Assembly (NCBI GenBank): GCA_910592005.1
Contig: CAJVPP010002965.1
Span: forward strand, 1-13,012
Length of the DNA: 13,012 nt
Origin: Funneliformis mosseae
Lineage: Eukaryota > Glomeromycota > Glomeromycetes > Glomerales > Glomeraceae
Reading direction: 5' to 3'
Below the pieces are notes generated by a model, which saw only the letters and a list, made by a program, of their open reading frames with translations, was not told the origin of the DNA and made no database searches. Of this stretch, positions 1 through 8,730 are shown in pieces. How positions within the stretch are numbered: the stretch's first letter is position 1; each line of letters opens with the position of its first letter. The position numbers were made by a program, and so were the translations under genes.

Positions 1-144
1 GCTGCAAACATTAACCTAAAAAATAAAATTGATAACTTCATTTCTTCAGGTTTTGATCTTCCTCACGGTATTTCTACTAACAACCTACACGCTGATCTAA
101 TAAATGCCATGGTGCAACTTGGATCCCACTGGACAAATTTTTAG
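1..144 (+). CDS. C-terminal 47 codons of an unidentified protein, truncated at the window edge
   Basis: Frame 1 is open from the first base and ends at TAG (142-144). The peptide includes KIDNFISSGFDLPHG and ends ...LINAMVQLGSHWTNF. Codon use is ordinary and the base composition is clearly less AT-rich than the DNA after 393, so I read it as real coding sequence. I do not recognise a domain in so short a piece. Because the transcript-like unit ends in a poly(A) tract it probably belongs to a retrotransposon ORF or a retroposed host gene. Nothing here shows catalytic residues. Confidence 0.6.
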   Translation, partial: AANINLKNKIDNFISSGFDLPHGISTNNLHADLINAMVQLGSHWTNF

Positions 145-335
145 TGCAGTAGTAGCCAAGCCCTCTCCTGTTTTACTTTTCGGTTATACTCAGAAGTGAT
201 AGTTTTAGCTTAGGTTAGAATTGATCTGGAGGAGTGCAGGGTCAGTCTTCTATAATTTAGTTTTTCTTTGCTGTACGAGATTTTTATTTTTCTTCTTGAT
301 TTGTATTTTACTTCATATTATTATACTTTTATTAT

Positions 336-361
336 AATAAAGATTATGTGGAACTACCGCA

Positions 362-392
<31 letters not shown>
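336..392 (+). terminator. Polyadenylation signal and genomic poly(A) tract
   Basis: AATAAA occupies 336-341. After 24 further bases the A run starts at 366 and continues to 392. This spacing is normal for eukaryotic cleavage and polyadenylation. The A run being encoded in DNA is what marks reverse transcription of a polyadenylated RNA. Confidence 0.75.
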
Positions 393-395
<3 letters not shown>

Positions 396-1268
396 AATCA
401 AAAAAATATGAACATGCTTATTTGAAATAGATAAGTGTTGATAAATGTATCAGATCATAAAAATTATGAATAACACGCTTTTTAATAGATGTTAGTATTA
501 GAATATTAGTATGATAATTATTTTTATATAGAACTTATCAATAATGATAGCTAATAATAGTAAGCTTCTAAAACTTAACTTGATTAGCACAATATATATA
601 AAAAACTAAATAAGACACAATTTTTTTTAATTTTTTTTAACTTCATTTCCATTACCATTAATAATAATAAAAATATACTTATAAGCAGTTTCTTTACAAA
701 TAGTTTTATAATAGTCATAATATTTAATGATATTGTATAAAGTATAAAATATAATAATAATCAATATATTGTACCTCTTTTACAAATAGAAATAATCTTA
801 TAAATCCTTCTTACTGTTATCTTTCTTTTAGTATTTTTTAAAAAAATAAGGTATTATGTAATTTTTTAAAATTGTATTACTAATATTAATTATAGATTTA
901 AAATTTTTTAGCAGAAGAATGTTTACAAACAGTTAATTTATCTATTTATCCAATCTAATTATTTGTATTATTTATTTTATGAGAGGTTAGAAATATTATA
1001 ATTTTTTCTCTTTAGGAAAAAATCATGATATTCCTAATCTTATGAAATAAATGGATAATTTCCAGAAGTGTGTCATTTATTAAACATAATACGTGATTAT
1101 ATATATATTAGCGAATTAACCTTTTTTAATGATTTAACTTTTTTTAATGATTTAAAACTTTTTTTTTATCATTATCTTTTCCTACACTTCATTTTTTTTC
1201 TTTAAAATTTTTCTTCTATTATATATTATTTAACTTATTTTTCTTTTATATTATTAATGACAATATGA
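393..1268. other. AT-rich stretch with no recognisable gene
   Basis: All frames on both strands are broken by frequent stops and consist mainly of A/T homopolymers and short AT repeats. I see no conserved motif, structural RNA or promoter cluster. An upstream exon of the following recombinase could hide here, since a TTTCAG occurs at 1302-1307 just before its readable part, but no coding exon is evident. Confidence 0.5.
1121..1155. repeat. Two-copy tandem repeat of 17-18 bp
   Basis: The unit C-T(6-7)-AATGATTTAA occurs at 1121-1137 and again at 1138-1155, differing only by one T. A further C plus T-run follows. It looks like replication slippage in AT-rich DNA, with no functional inference. 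Confidence 0.7.
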
Positions 1269-2574
1269 TTTATTTCATCAACTAAAGAAATAATTTTAAA
1301 ATTTCAGAATATATCAAGAAATATAAATACAGACAAATCTAATAATATGTGAATAAGTTTATTTATTAAGTTTTATAAAGCCTATTGTTATTTAAATGAA
1401 ATTGTTAAATTGGATAATAAAATATTATCTAAACAGTTAGAACAATTTTTAGTAAAAGTAAGAAAATCTAATGGTCAAAAATATAAAGCATTATTACTAT
1501 ATACTGGATTTTATGCATTAGCAAGAGGAATTTCTAAAATATCTGAGAAAATTAGAAATATGAACTTATTTGATACTTCTCAATTTAAAAGTTTACATAA
1601 AACTTTGAATGGTTATATAAAATCAATTGTTAATCAAGGACAAAATAATCGAAAACAATCAGATTCCTTTAAAAATTAATGAAATCAAATTTATACTTAA
1701 CTCATCTGTTACTAAAACAGATACTTATAAATGTCTTTTATGAAGGATTTAAATCTGATTAACTTTATTATGCTATTTAAAAGGTGGTGATGCTAAACGA
1801 TTAAAAGTTTCTTAGATTATTAAAATGGATAATAGTGAAATAAAGCTTAAATTACTTAAGGAAGAGAATTATGCAGGAGAAATTAAAGATCCATATGCAG
1901 CATTTGATACAAGTTTTATACTATCTAATACTTCAGAAAAAATTTATACTCTGTTGCAGATATCCAAAAATTCTTAAATAAATATCTTAATAATATGAGG
2001 ATGATTATTTCTTTGTATCAATCAATATGCTAAAAAATATATATAATGGTAATTGGTATTTAATAATAAAGTTAGGAAAAGGATCACATAATATGATGAT
2101 GCATAGTATATATTTTGATTCTAGTTTAGATTTTAAAGAACATAACATTACTAATTATTCAATAAGATCAACAGGTATTTACAATTTTGTTAAATCTAGT
2201 GTTACACTGATGAGCAGATAAATTTTTCAAGACATAAAACAATTGCAAGAGTATTCACCTATCAGCATCAATCTATAAAGCGTAAATAAAATAATACTTC
2301 TCTTTTAATTCCTATTAAAGATGTGGCATTAAAGGATTCAACAAATCAATTCAGTATGTAAACAAACATTTATTGAAATTATTAATTTTATTGTTTAGTA
2401 TTAACTATAATTTTTTTAGGATTTTCTAAGGTATCTGATCTAATTAAATGATATAATAATACTAACTTTGTTAAAAAAAATGAGTTAGATAATGTTTTAA
2501 CGTGTCAAAAATCAAAAATTTCAAAAATTTCTGTAGAAAATTATAGTAATAATATTACTTTTAAATGCGATTAA
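1269..2574 (+). pseudogene. Decayed Crypton-type tyrosine recombinase (DUF3504-like)
   Basis: Cryptons are eukaryotic transposons mobilised by a tyrosine recombinase. The reading starts in frame 3 at 1269. A TGA at 1350-1352 sits where the family usually has Trp. Then come LDNKILSKQLEQFLVKVRK and NLFDTSQFKSLHKTLNGYIK, the N-terminal DNA-binding-like part of DUF3504 proteins. A one-base shift near 1675 moves to frame 1, with several stops and then LLCYLKGGDAKRLKVS (to 1812). Frame 2 (from about 2027) carries NGNWYLIIKLGKGSH and NYSIRSTGIYNFVKS. The usual H-x-x-R box here has Tyr (2156-2158) for His, but Arg (2165-2167) remains. A shift near 2215 returns to frame 1 with SRHKTIARVFTYQH, giving the box-II His (2233-2235) and the likely nucleophile Tyr (2260-2262). 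A probable intron (2354-2419) precedes the C-terminus, which has one TGA at 2449 and ends at TAA 2572-2574. It is certainly non-functional. The family call rests on remembered motifs. Confidence 0.75.
2354..2419 (+). other. Probable 66-bp spliceosomal intron in the recombinase pseudogene
   Basis: GTATGT (2354-2359) is a consensus fungal 5' splice site. TATTAAC (2399-2405) resembles a branch site, followed by seven T and AG (2418-2419). The exon before ends with one base of a codon (2353) and the exon after supplies two (2420-2421). Removing 66 bases therefore keeps the frame from ...LKDSTNQF into FSKVSDLIK. The intron itself contains an in-frame TAA at its start (2359-2361). Splicing is inferred, not shown. 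Confidence 0.6.
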
Positions 2575-2986
2575 TATTTTTATTAGAAATTATATTTTAT
2601 AATATATAATGAAAATATTAGTTAAATATTAATCAAATAAAATTTAAATAAAGAACGTCATTTAGTTTTAATACAAATTATTAAGCTATTATTATTTTTT
2701 AAATTATTTTTATAAAATTAGTAATTTTCTGGCTGTCTATATGAGATCAGAAAATAAGTAAAAAATTAGTATAAAAATAATCATGAGGGACATTTAGTAT
2801 GACAAGGGATTAATATATATATAAAAATTTTTTAGTTTTTATTTGAATTTAAAATCATAAATAATATTAATGAAAACTTCTTTACTTAGGATTTAATTGG
2901 ATGCTTGATCTTTTTGTTTCTAAAATATTTGTTCTTCAATAATTCTAATATAAAATTATTAGTGAATTATTGTTAAGATTAAATGA
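2575..2986. other. AT-rich stretch with no recognisable gene
   Basis: This DNA lies between the recombinase relic and the next degraded ORF. It has only short frames, A/T runs and a TATATATA-like segment near 2812-2823. No terminal inverted repeat or clear element end was seen for the Crypton, consistent with Cryptons lacking such repeats. Confidence 0.45.
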
Positions 2987-3546
2987 AAGTGTAATAAAGT
3001 AATAAAGAATAAGTTATTTGCTATGATTACATTGTTAACATATTTTTATGTGATGGAACATGGCATTATAATCAGTTTAAACTCTTTTTTCACAATTATA
3101 CTTTGTCAGGATGCTTCACAAATGATACAAAATGATGTAAATGATACATGATTTATTTATTATATAAGGATAGCCTAACTTCGCTTGATTATTACTGCTT
3201 GTTTTACAATCGATACTTATTGCTATGTAAGCACTTTTTTCATAAACATATGTATGGCAACGTGAAATTACTAATTACAAATGTTTGGAAAATGTTTCAA
3301 AGAATATTTGAAGAAAGTGGTTATGAAGTATATGAAGATTGTGAGTTAATAATAGAATTTGTATAAACAGAACAATAAAAAGAAATTGAAAATCAGAGAC
3401 TTATTATAACTAAATTAACTGTAAAGATCCGTGATAGATATTGGAATGTTGAAGAGATAGGTAATGCTGAGAGGATAGAAACTTTTATTTCTATATTAGA
3501 CACATATGTAAATTCAATTATTTTGCAATTCAATAAATTAAAATAA
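2987..3546 (+). pseudogene. Unrecognised decayed gene
   Basis: I do not recognise this protein. Frame 2 is open from 2987 to a TGA at 3149-3151 and includes MITLLTYFYVMEHGIIIS and a run of hydrophobic residues ending QMIQNDVNDT. The reading then seems to shift to frame 1, open from an ATG at 3148 to TAA 3364-3366, with SLDYYCLFYNRYLLLCKHF and VWKMFQRIFEESGYEVYEDC. The same frame continues through two stops (3364, 3376) with KIRDRYWNVEEIGNAERI and ends at TAA 3544-3546. The C-terminal half is charged, helix-like and has coding character. Aromatic clusters such as DYYCLFYNRY could be core strands or a membrane segment. The two-frame structure and stops mark it as a relic, perhaps of a lineage-specific or transposon gene family. 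Confidence 0.5.
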
Positions 3547-3700
3547 TGAAAAAAAAATTTTTTTACTTTTTTTTTGATTGCATTTAGTAATCGATCACCT
3601 AATTTTACTTTTTTTTTAAAAAATATAAACAGTTAATTTTGCTAGTTTTATATAACAAATCAACTATTACCCTAATAAATCACTATTAATATCCAACAGA

Positions 3701-3785
3701 CCAATCACAATTATTCTTACAATTATGTAATAATATCACGTGACTATTCTACTTTAGACAGTCCAAATTTGGTAATATTTATATA
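3701..3785 (+). promoter_or_regulatory. Promoter-like cluster: CCAAT, TCACGTGA, TATATA
   Basis: CCAAT lies at 3701-3705, the palindromic E-box TCACGTGA at 3736-3743 and TATATA at 3780-3785. The order and spacing would suit a fungal RNA polymerase II promoter on the + strand. However, no + strand gene follows, and in DNA this AT-rich the CCAAT and TATATA matches have little weight. TCACGTGA is the only low-probability motif. It may be the remnant of a promoter from a lost gene or element. Confidence 0.2.
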
Positions 3786-3946
3786 GATCATAATTATTCA
3801 TAAGGAGATTATATCATATAAATAATATGCATTAAAAAAATTACATAAGTTTATAGTAGTAACAGTAATGACAATGTGTACTTGCGTAGCAATTATAATT
3901 TAATATATGGGTTATGAATTAACAAAATGTACTTTTGAGACCCCTG

Positions 3947-3966
3947 TCAAAAAAAATTTTTTTTGA
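3947..3966. repeat. Perfect 20-bp palindrome TC-A8-T8-GA
   Basis: Eight A (3949-3956) are followed by eight T (3957-3964), flanked by TC and GA, giving exact two-fold symmetry. On the left it is preceded by GAGACCCCTG and no complement of that is found on the right, so a longer inverted repeat is not present or has decayed. Confidence 0.6.
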
Positions 3967-4045
3967 TAAACATAAACTAGACATATTCAATTATACAAAA
4001 TTTGATTTTTTACGTTATACAAGTATAATAAATTATTGATTTATT

Positions 4046-4261
4046 TCAATTGAAATTTTTGTCACTAAAAAAATCAATCAATCTAAAATTAGAATACTTA
4101 TATTTAAGGAAACGATCAAGACGATTATCAGTTAGTCTGAAAATTTACTTAGTAAATTCACGAATAATATATTTTGAGTATTTTGATCTATCTTTTCCAA
4201 TTTCTATCTGTTCGATCTTAAATTTCACACACTTATTATTTAGACCTTGAACTAGTATAAT
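4046..4261 (-). pseudogene. Doubtful small ORF relic, unrecognised
   Basis: On the minus strand the frame is open from 4261 to a TAA at 4145-4147, then on to TGA at 4046-4048. It reads KFKIEQIEIGKDRSKYSKY and, after the stop, LTDNRLDRFLKYKYSNFRL. The mix of charged and aromatic residues looks more protein-like than the antisense frame, which is a run of Leu/Ser/Ile. There is no recognised motif, no clear start and no supporting neighbour. It could be chance. Confidence 0.2.
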
Positions 4262-4561
4262 CTAGGATTTGATACAATTTTATTGTATGCATATGCTTCT
4301 ATCTTATTTCAAACTTTTGTCACTTTTTTTCTGACATTATCATTGCAATGATTATTTACTACTCTGATTCTGAAACTTCAAATGATTTTATTATATAGAG
4401 TTTTTGGAATAGTACTAGAAAAGCTTATAAAAATCATAAATTTTATTTTATTTTTACTTTTTTTTTTTAAAAAAAATAATCTATCTAATTATTGGTTTAG
4501 AATATATGATATTCTGAAATAGTTCATCAACGAATTTTTGAATATTTTTATACAAATATTC
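4262..4561. other. AT-rich stretch with no recognisable gene
   Basis: The stretch holds short frames only, plus A/T runs around 4440-4476. It lies downstream (3' side) of the minus-strand transposase-like relic and could include that element's 3' flank. No poly(A) tract or inverted repeat marks an end. Confidence 0.4.
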
Positions 4562-5990
4562 TTAATGTGCTAATAATAAAGGTTTAGAAAAAAATATAGC
4601 TATTAGAGCCCAAACATTGAAATATTTGTTTTTAAAAATATCAAAATATTGAAATTCTCCTTCTGCTTCTTTTTGAGTAAATATTTTTTCTGGTTCACTT
4701 CTTTTAAACCAAAAATATTGATATTTTTGAATACCAGGTAAATTTTGAAAATGAGGTTTTAAAAATGATTCAAAATCATAATATAACTATCCATTTCTAT
4801 TATTATAATGAATAGCATGATTAGAATTATTTTTAATAGACTTTTTTACTACCTTTTCAATATCATTTACTGTATTAACTTGCATTTTTCAAAAAAGAGC
4901 TTTAATATTACCAAAATATCTATTTAATAAAAATTTTGTATACTCTAAAACTATAAAATTAACTTCAATAGTTTCATCCTTTACTATTATTATTAATCAA
5001 GACCAAAAAAATAAAGAGAGGTTGTTTTTGTTTTGAGCTGTATAATTATCACAAATGACTTTTAAATGCTGTTCTCTTTGATAAAGTTTGTTTAAAGCAT
5101 TAAATATAAGACTAATAGTTGTATTAGTTCCTTTTTCTGTAGAACTATTCGAAAATTCATCTTCACTAATTAAATAATTTAGTTGTTACTTTTCTTTTAT
5201 ATTACATACTCTAAAAATATGTATCGCAAATGCTATTTTAAAATAAATTTGTCTAACTTGCTATAGTAAAAAAGGAATAGGAACATTCTGTGTCCAATCA
5301 TAACAAATATAAGCTATTTCTTTAGATGTATTACTAGTTATAATATTATTATTATAATATTGACACTCAACTCCTTCTTTGCTTTATCTTGATGATTTTT
5401 CAAATCCAATGCTACTTCATTTTTTTCATCAATATTTTTTGCATATTGAATATTTTTTTTTAATATTTCACATTTATCACATAAATCTATATCAAGTGTC
5501 ATAAATTTAATATGTGATGTGAGATTTTTTAAAGTTGAACAAAACTTTTATATAATATAATTGAAGTGCCATTATCTAATTCTTTACTAACTGCAAAATC
5601 TTCATATATACTAGCATAGCTTTTTTCAGTGGGTAATAAAATAACTACCAAAGAATCAGTTTGCATATAACAGCCTGGTGAGGGAAATCCATAAAAATTT
5701 GCATAATTAATAATAAAATTATAAATTTCAGTTGATAATTTTTGATTGATTGTAACTTGTAATGTTACTTTAGGAAGATTTTTTATATTTCTATGTTAAC
5801 GTTCTATTAATCCTTCAGTTAATAAATAATTTCTAACTGCTCTTAAAATGCTATCTAAAATTTCAACAAGTTTAAGATAAGTGTTTTTACATAAAGAAAT
5901 TTCAGAATTAAAATGATAATCAAAAAATTAATTATTTTTGTGACTATTAACTATTTTTTCATTATTAGAAAAAACTAATAATTGACCTAT
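4562..5990 (-). pseudogene. Decayed DUF7869-type transposase-like gene, 5' part missing
   Basis: Read on the minus strand from 5990 in three successive frames. The first (5990-5529) contains LPKVTLQVTINQKLSTEIYN and NFYGFPSPGCYMQTDSLVV. The second (about 5517-5363) contains HIKFMTLDIDLCDKCEILKK, with a Cys pair. The third (5362-4562) contains ICYDWTQNVPIPFLL (D-W-T-Q-N at 5285-5299), CDNYTAQNKNNLSLFFW (motif at 5021-5050), the degenerate EYTKF (4931-4945) and HAIHYNNRNG. D-x-x-x-N near the start, DN-x-x-x-QNKNN and (G)HTKF-x-x-D-x-x-FG are, from memory, landmarks of a eukaryotic family of transposon-encoded, RNase-H-fold-like proteins annotated DUF7869. Here GH is replaced by EY and the later Asp is not conserved. 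About five stops lie in the third frame alone. It is non-functional, and its N-terminal side is cut off by the LINE poly(A) end at 5990. Confidence 0.6.
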
Positions 5991-6172
5991 TTTTTTTTTT
6001 TTAACAATGTGGCACTGTCAGTAACTTTATTAAATTTATATATAAGGAAATACAAAGTAAATCAAAAATAAATCTACGCTAAGTACTAGCTATCCCTCGT
6101 AGTTATATATCAAATCTGTTTGAATCGACCTATCATCGTCTTTCCCCTCTATTAACTCCACTAAATGCATAC
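5990..6172 (-). terminator. LINE 3' UTR, polyadenylation signal and poly(A) tail
   Basis: After the last stop about 170 bases are non-coding. AATAAA (complement of 6026-6031) is followed 23 bases later by the tail, seen as 13 T at 5990-6002. This defines the 3' boundary of the element. The minus-strand sequence beyond it immediately reads into the transposase-like relic. Confidence 0.85.
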
Positions 6173-6706
6173 TTAATGAAAATTAACATTAGCAAGAAAA
6201 GAAAAAGAAGATGTCAGTGCCTATCTAAAAATCTGAGAACGTATAGTCAAATTTGTTTGCAAGATGTATCCAAGTTTCTCAGTTAAAAGAGGGCTTGATG
6301 TCTGTCCGTGAGGTAGGAGTGAACTAGCACTTCGTTTATGCTTGTCTTGTTTAGTAATATTCATTAAACGCTCTTTGATGATTAATAAGTTACAACGGTA
6401 TTTTCAGACGTCATAGTATAGCTTTTGGTAGAAGAGGAATAGCAAGCGTGAAATGATGGAGAGGCATCACTCTTTATTGCCAGCTATTTTGTGAACAATA
6501 TTTATCAGGGAAGACGAAATTTTGGATTGAATAATGTCTGTATAGCCATTAGAAGCATTTGAAGGTGATGCGAAGATGTTGTTGAATACATCCTCTAGTT
6601 CAGTTTGGTACGCTGTGTATCTGGCTCTGTATGAAAAGCTTAGCTGGTCAATAAGATTATTTTTGGTAGCCGAGATCATGTCCATAATTTTCGAGAAATA
6701 CACTAA

Positions 6707-6757
6707 ACATGTCTAAATATGGAAAGTGGTTTTAGTAGCAACGTTGCAACTCACACA
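6707..6757 (-). other. C-terminal CCHC zinc-finger motif of LINE ORF2
   Basis: CVSCNVATKTTFHI-stop-TC gives C-x2-C-x8-H-x3-C, a motif commonly found after RT/RNase H in LINE ORF2 proteins and thought to bind nucleic acid. A TAG at 6713-6715 lies between the His and the last Cys, most simply from a Trp TGG. Confidence 0.7.
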
Positions 6758-7099
6758 AGGCCAGTGTTCATATAAGTCAGGTCATAATAATGTGAGGCGT
6801 AATAGTGAAGGAAGTTCGTCGATGAAGTTTTTAATTATGAATGATTTGAGCTTACATGAAGCAAAAGATGTGGAGAGAGAAGAGGTGTTCATCGAAAAAA
6901 GATTCCAGATGGCAAACCAATTGATAAATTTATTGACTGTGAGTACTTTGAGTTTATCATTCCTGTTCAAATCCAGAAAGTTGCCAAATGCTTATGCTGC
7001 AAAGAGTTGCTTGAGAAAACCTTTAATAGAGACCTCAATAGGAATATTATTAAAGCAAAATGAGAGATCTGATGAGGAGACATTATTAAGTAGTAAGGA

Positions 7100-7560
7100 T
7101 AGAGGAGATGTATTGCATCCATCCTTAGCTAATCTATCTGCTATTTCATTGTAATAATTTCTAGCGTGTGCTTTGATTTTGTGAAATGAAACTTGGATGT
7201 TGAGGTAATCAGTGATGTATCGAATAATAATCCAGATTATATAGTTAGAAACTTTTTTAAGCTTTCTCAAAGAAAGATGGTTGGAGAGTATGTATTTGTT
7301 AAAACTATGAATTGTTGCCTGGCTATCTAAGTAGACGTTTACCACTGCGTTGTTTGGAGATACTATGAGGGTAGTGAGGAGAGCATACATTTCAGCTCAT
7401 GTGAAAGAGGGCCAATTTGTGAGTGAGGCTTTGAAGGTAAATGGACCATTGTCAGGGTGTAAGTAAATCCAACTGAATCCCATTTTACAGTTGTCCGTCT
7501 GAGGTCCTATTAAGGAGCCATCAGTGTAAAATGTTAAGGCTGTGATACTAATGAATGTGG
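7100..7560 (-). other. RNase H domain of LINE ORF2
   Basis: All core residues can be placed. They are Asp in FYTDGSL (7520-7522), Glu in AEMYALL (7391-7393), Asp in VYLDSQ (7325-7327), the His of HKIKAHARN and Asp in NEIADRLAKDG (7136-7138). A single TGA at 7397-7399 falls immediately before the AEMYALL motif, probably from an Arg CGA codon. RNase H removes the RNA strand after first-strand synthesis. It marks this LINE as belonging to an RNase H-bearing clade. Confidence 0.9.
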
Positions 7561-8730
7561 ATTGCAATTGTTTAAGCTTAGGTGAGTGCATCGATGGTTG
7601 AATAAGAAGATCAATGATGTTCTCAAAGAGCAGAATTATTGGAAGGGGGTCATTGTATGAACTGTGAAAGATCATATTGGTGATACAAGAGATTTCCCTA
7701 AATGATTGTTTAGGTTGATTCTTGACTGTATGTGATTGCTTAGGAATGGTTTGAACTAAGTAGGCCAGGGCATTAGGGATATTGATGATGCAATGTTCAG
7801 ATGAAACGGTCTGTCTGCTGAGAGAACAACTGAAGCATTTAACAAGCTGACAAACATTATTATGGTTGATGTTGTGGGTGAAATGGTAACAGATGAGATA
7901 ACTACTGTTTGAGACATCGACTATAATTTTTCTAAAGGTTGAACCATTGAGCATTGTGTTCCAGGTTGATACTATTTCTTTCGTTTGGCTATTTAAAGTG
8001 AGGGCTTGAGAAATGGTTTTGAACATGGTAAGGTGAAAGCTAGTCTGAATGCTGGTTTGATCAATCTATATACATGACTTTTTAAAACAATGTTGTCTAA
8101 TCTATAGAAAAAATCAGATGAACCAAATTTTTTTGACTGATGGTCAAAATCTCTAAGAAGAAAATCAGAAGTAGTAATTAAATGACGATCTGAGAAAGAG
8201 ATTAGTTGATTTAGAAATATAAGTTATGATTAGTGAGAATCTTGTTATATCATTTCAGTAGACTACTAGAAAGGATTTTTGTGATGGGTTGGGTGCTTCT
8301 CTTAATTTTATTCATGAGGAGCAGGGAAACATTAAGAAAAAGTTTTGAGGATGAAGAGTTAATAAGGGAGAGGGGGGCACTGATTAAGTTTCTATATGAA
8401 TATTTGTTGAAGGGATGTAGCAAAAACATTGTTTGACTGTAATTGGTAAAGTCGAATTAAAGAGATATTCTTATAAAGAGATGAGTTATTAAATTGGTAA
8501 ATAAGAGCAGTTGAAAGGGATTTGATTTGTAATGACCAGAGGTCGCTTAAGTTATAGAATTGTTTAGAATTTAAAAGATTGTTAGGAAGGGTAAAGGCGA
8601 ATTTATTTTTATGTTTGAAAAGTGAACATATGGGAGCGAAAATTTTATGACATTTATTTTTTGAAAGGGGTGTCAGCTGCATGTGATATTCTAGCAGGAG
8701 GTACAAAATCATATTAATAATATACGATAG

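Larger units (their letters stand above)
1..392 (+). mobile_element. 3' end of a poly(A)-ended retroelement or retroposed copy
   Basis: A coding C-terminus (to 144) is followed by about 220 bases of non-coding DNA, an AATAAA at 336-341 and an uninterrupted run of 27 A at 366-392. Beyond the run the sequence turns abruptly into much more AT-rich DNA. This is the typical 3' boundary of a LINE or of a retroposed mRNA. The 5' part lies outside the window, so neither a target-site duplication nor the reverse transcriptase can be checked. A LINE is my preferred reading because the other poly(A)-ended element in the window has the same tail layout. A processed pseudogene is the alternative. Confidence 0.7.
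3547..4045. other. AT-rich non-coding stretch with promoter-like motifs and a palindrome
   Basis: No coding frame was found on either strand. A CCAAT / CACGTG / TATATA cluster (3701-3785) and a 20-bp palindrome (3947-3966) are the only structured items and are listed separately. The rest is A/T runs. Confidence 0.45.

Noticed and set aside
4050..4250. A 66-codon + strand ORF
   Set aside because: It begins at TTG and is dominated by Leu/Ser/Ile with no motif. The antisense frame is more protein-like, though it too is doubtful.
6074..6102. Possible hairpin CTACG...CGTAG in the LINE 3' UTR
   Set aside because: Only five base pairs close a 19-base loop and inner pairing does not extend the stem, so a chance match is as likely as a 3' recognition structure.
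6726..7154. A 142-codon + strand ORF, and similar + strand ORFs at 8233-8436, 9658-9936 and 12537-12794
   Set aside because: Each lies antisense to well-supported LINE domains (C-terminal CCHC/RNase H, linker, RT, ORF1 RRM) and shows no family motif, so they are mirror frames of real coding sequence.
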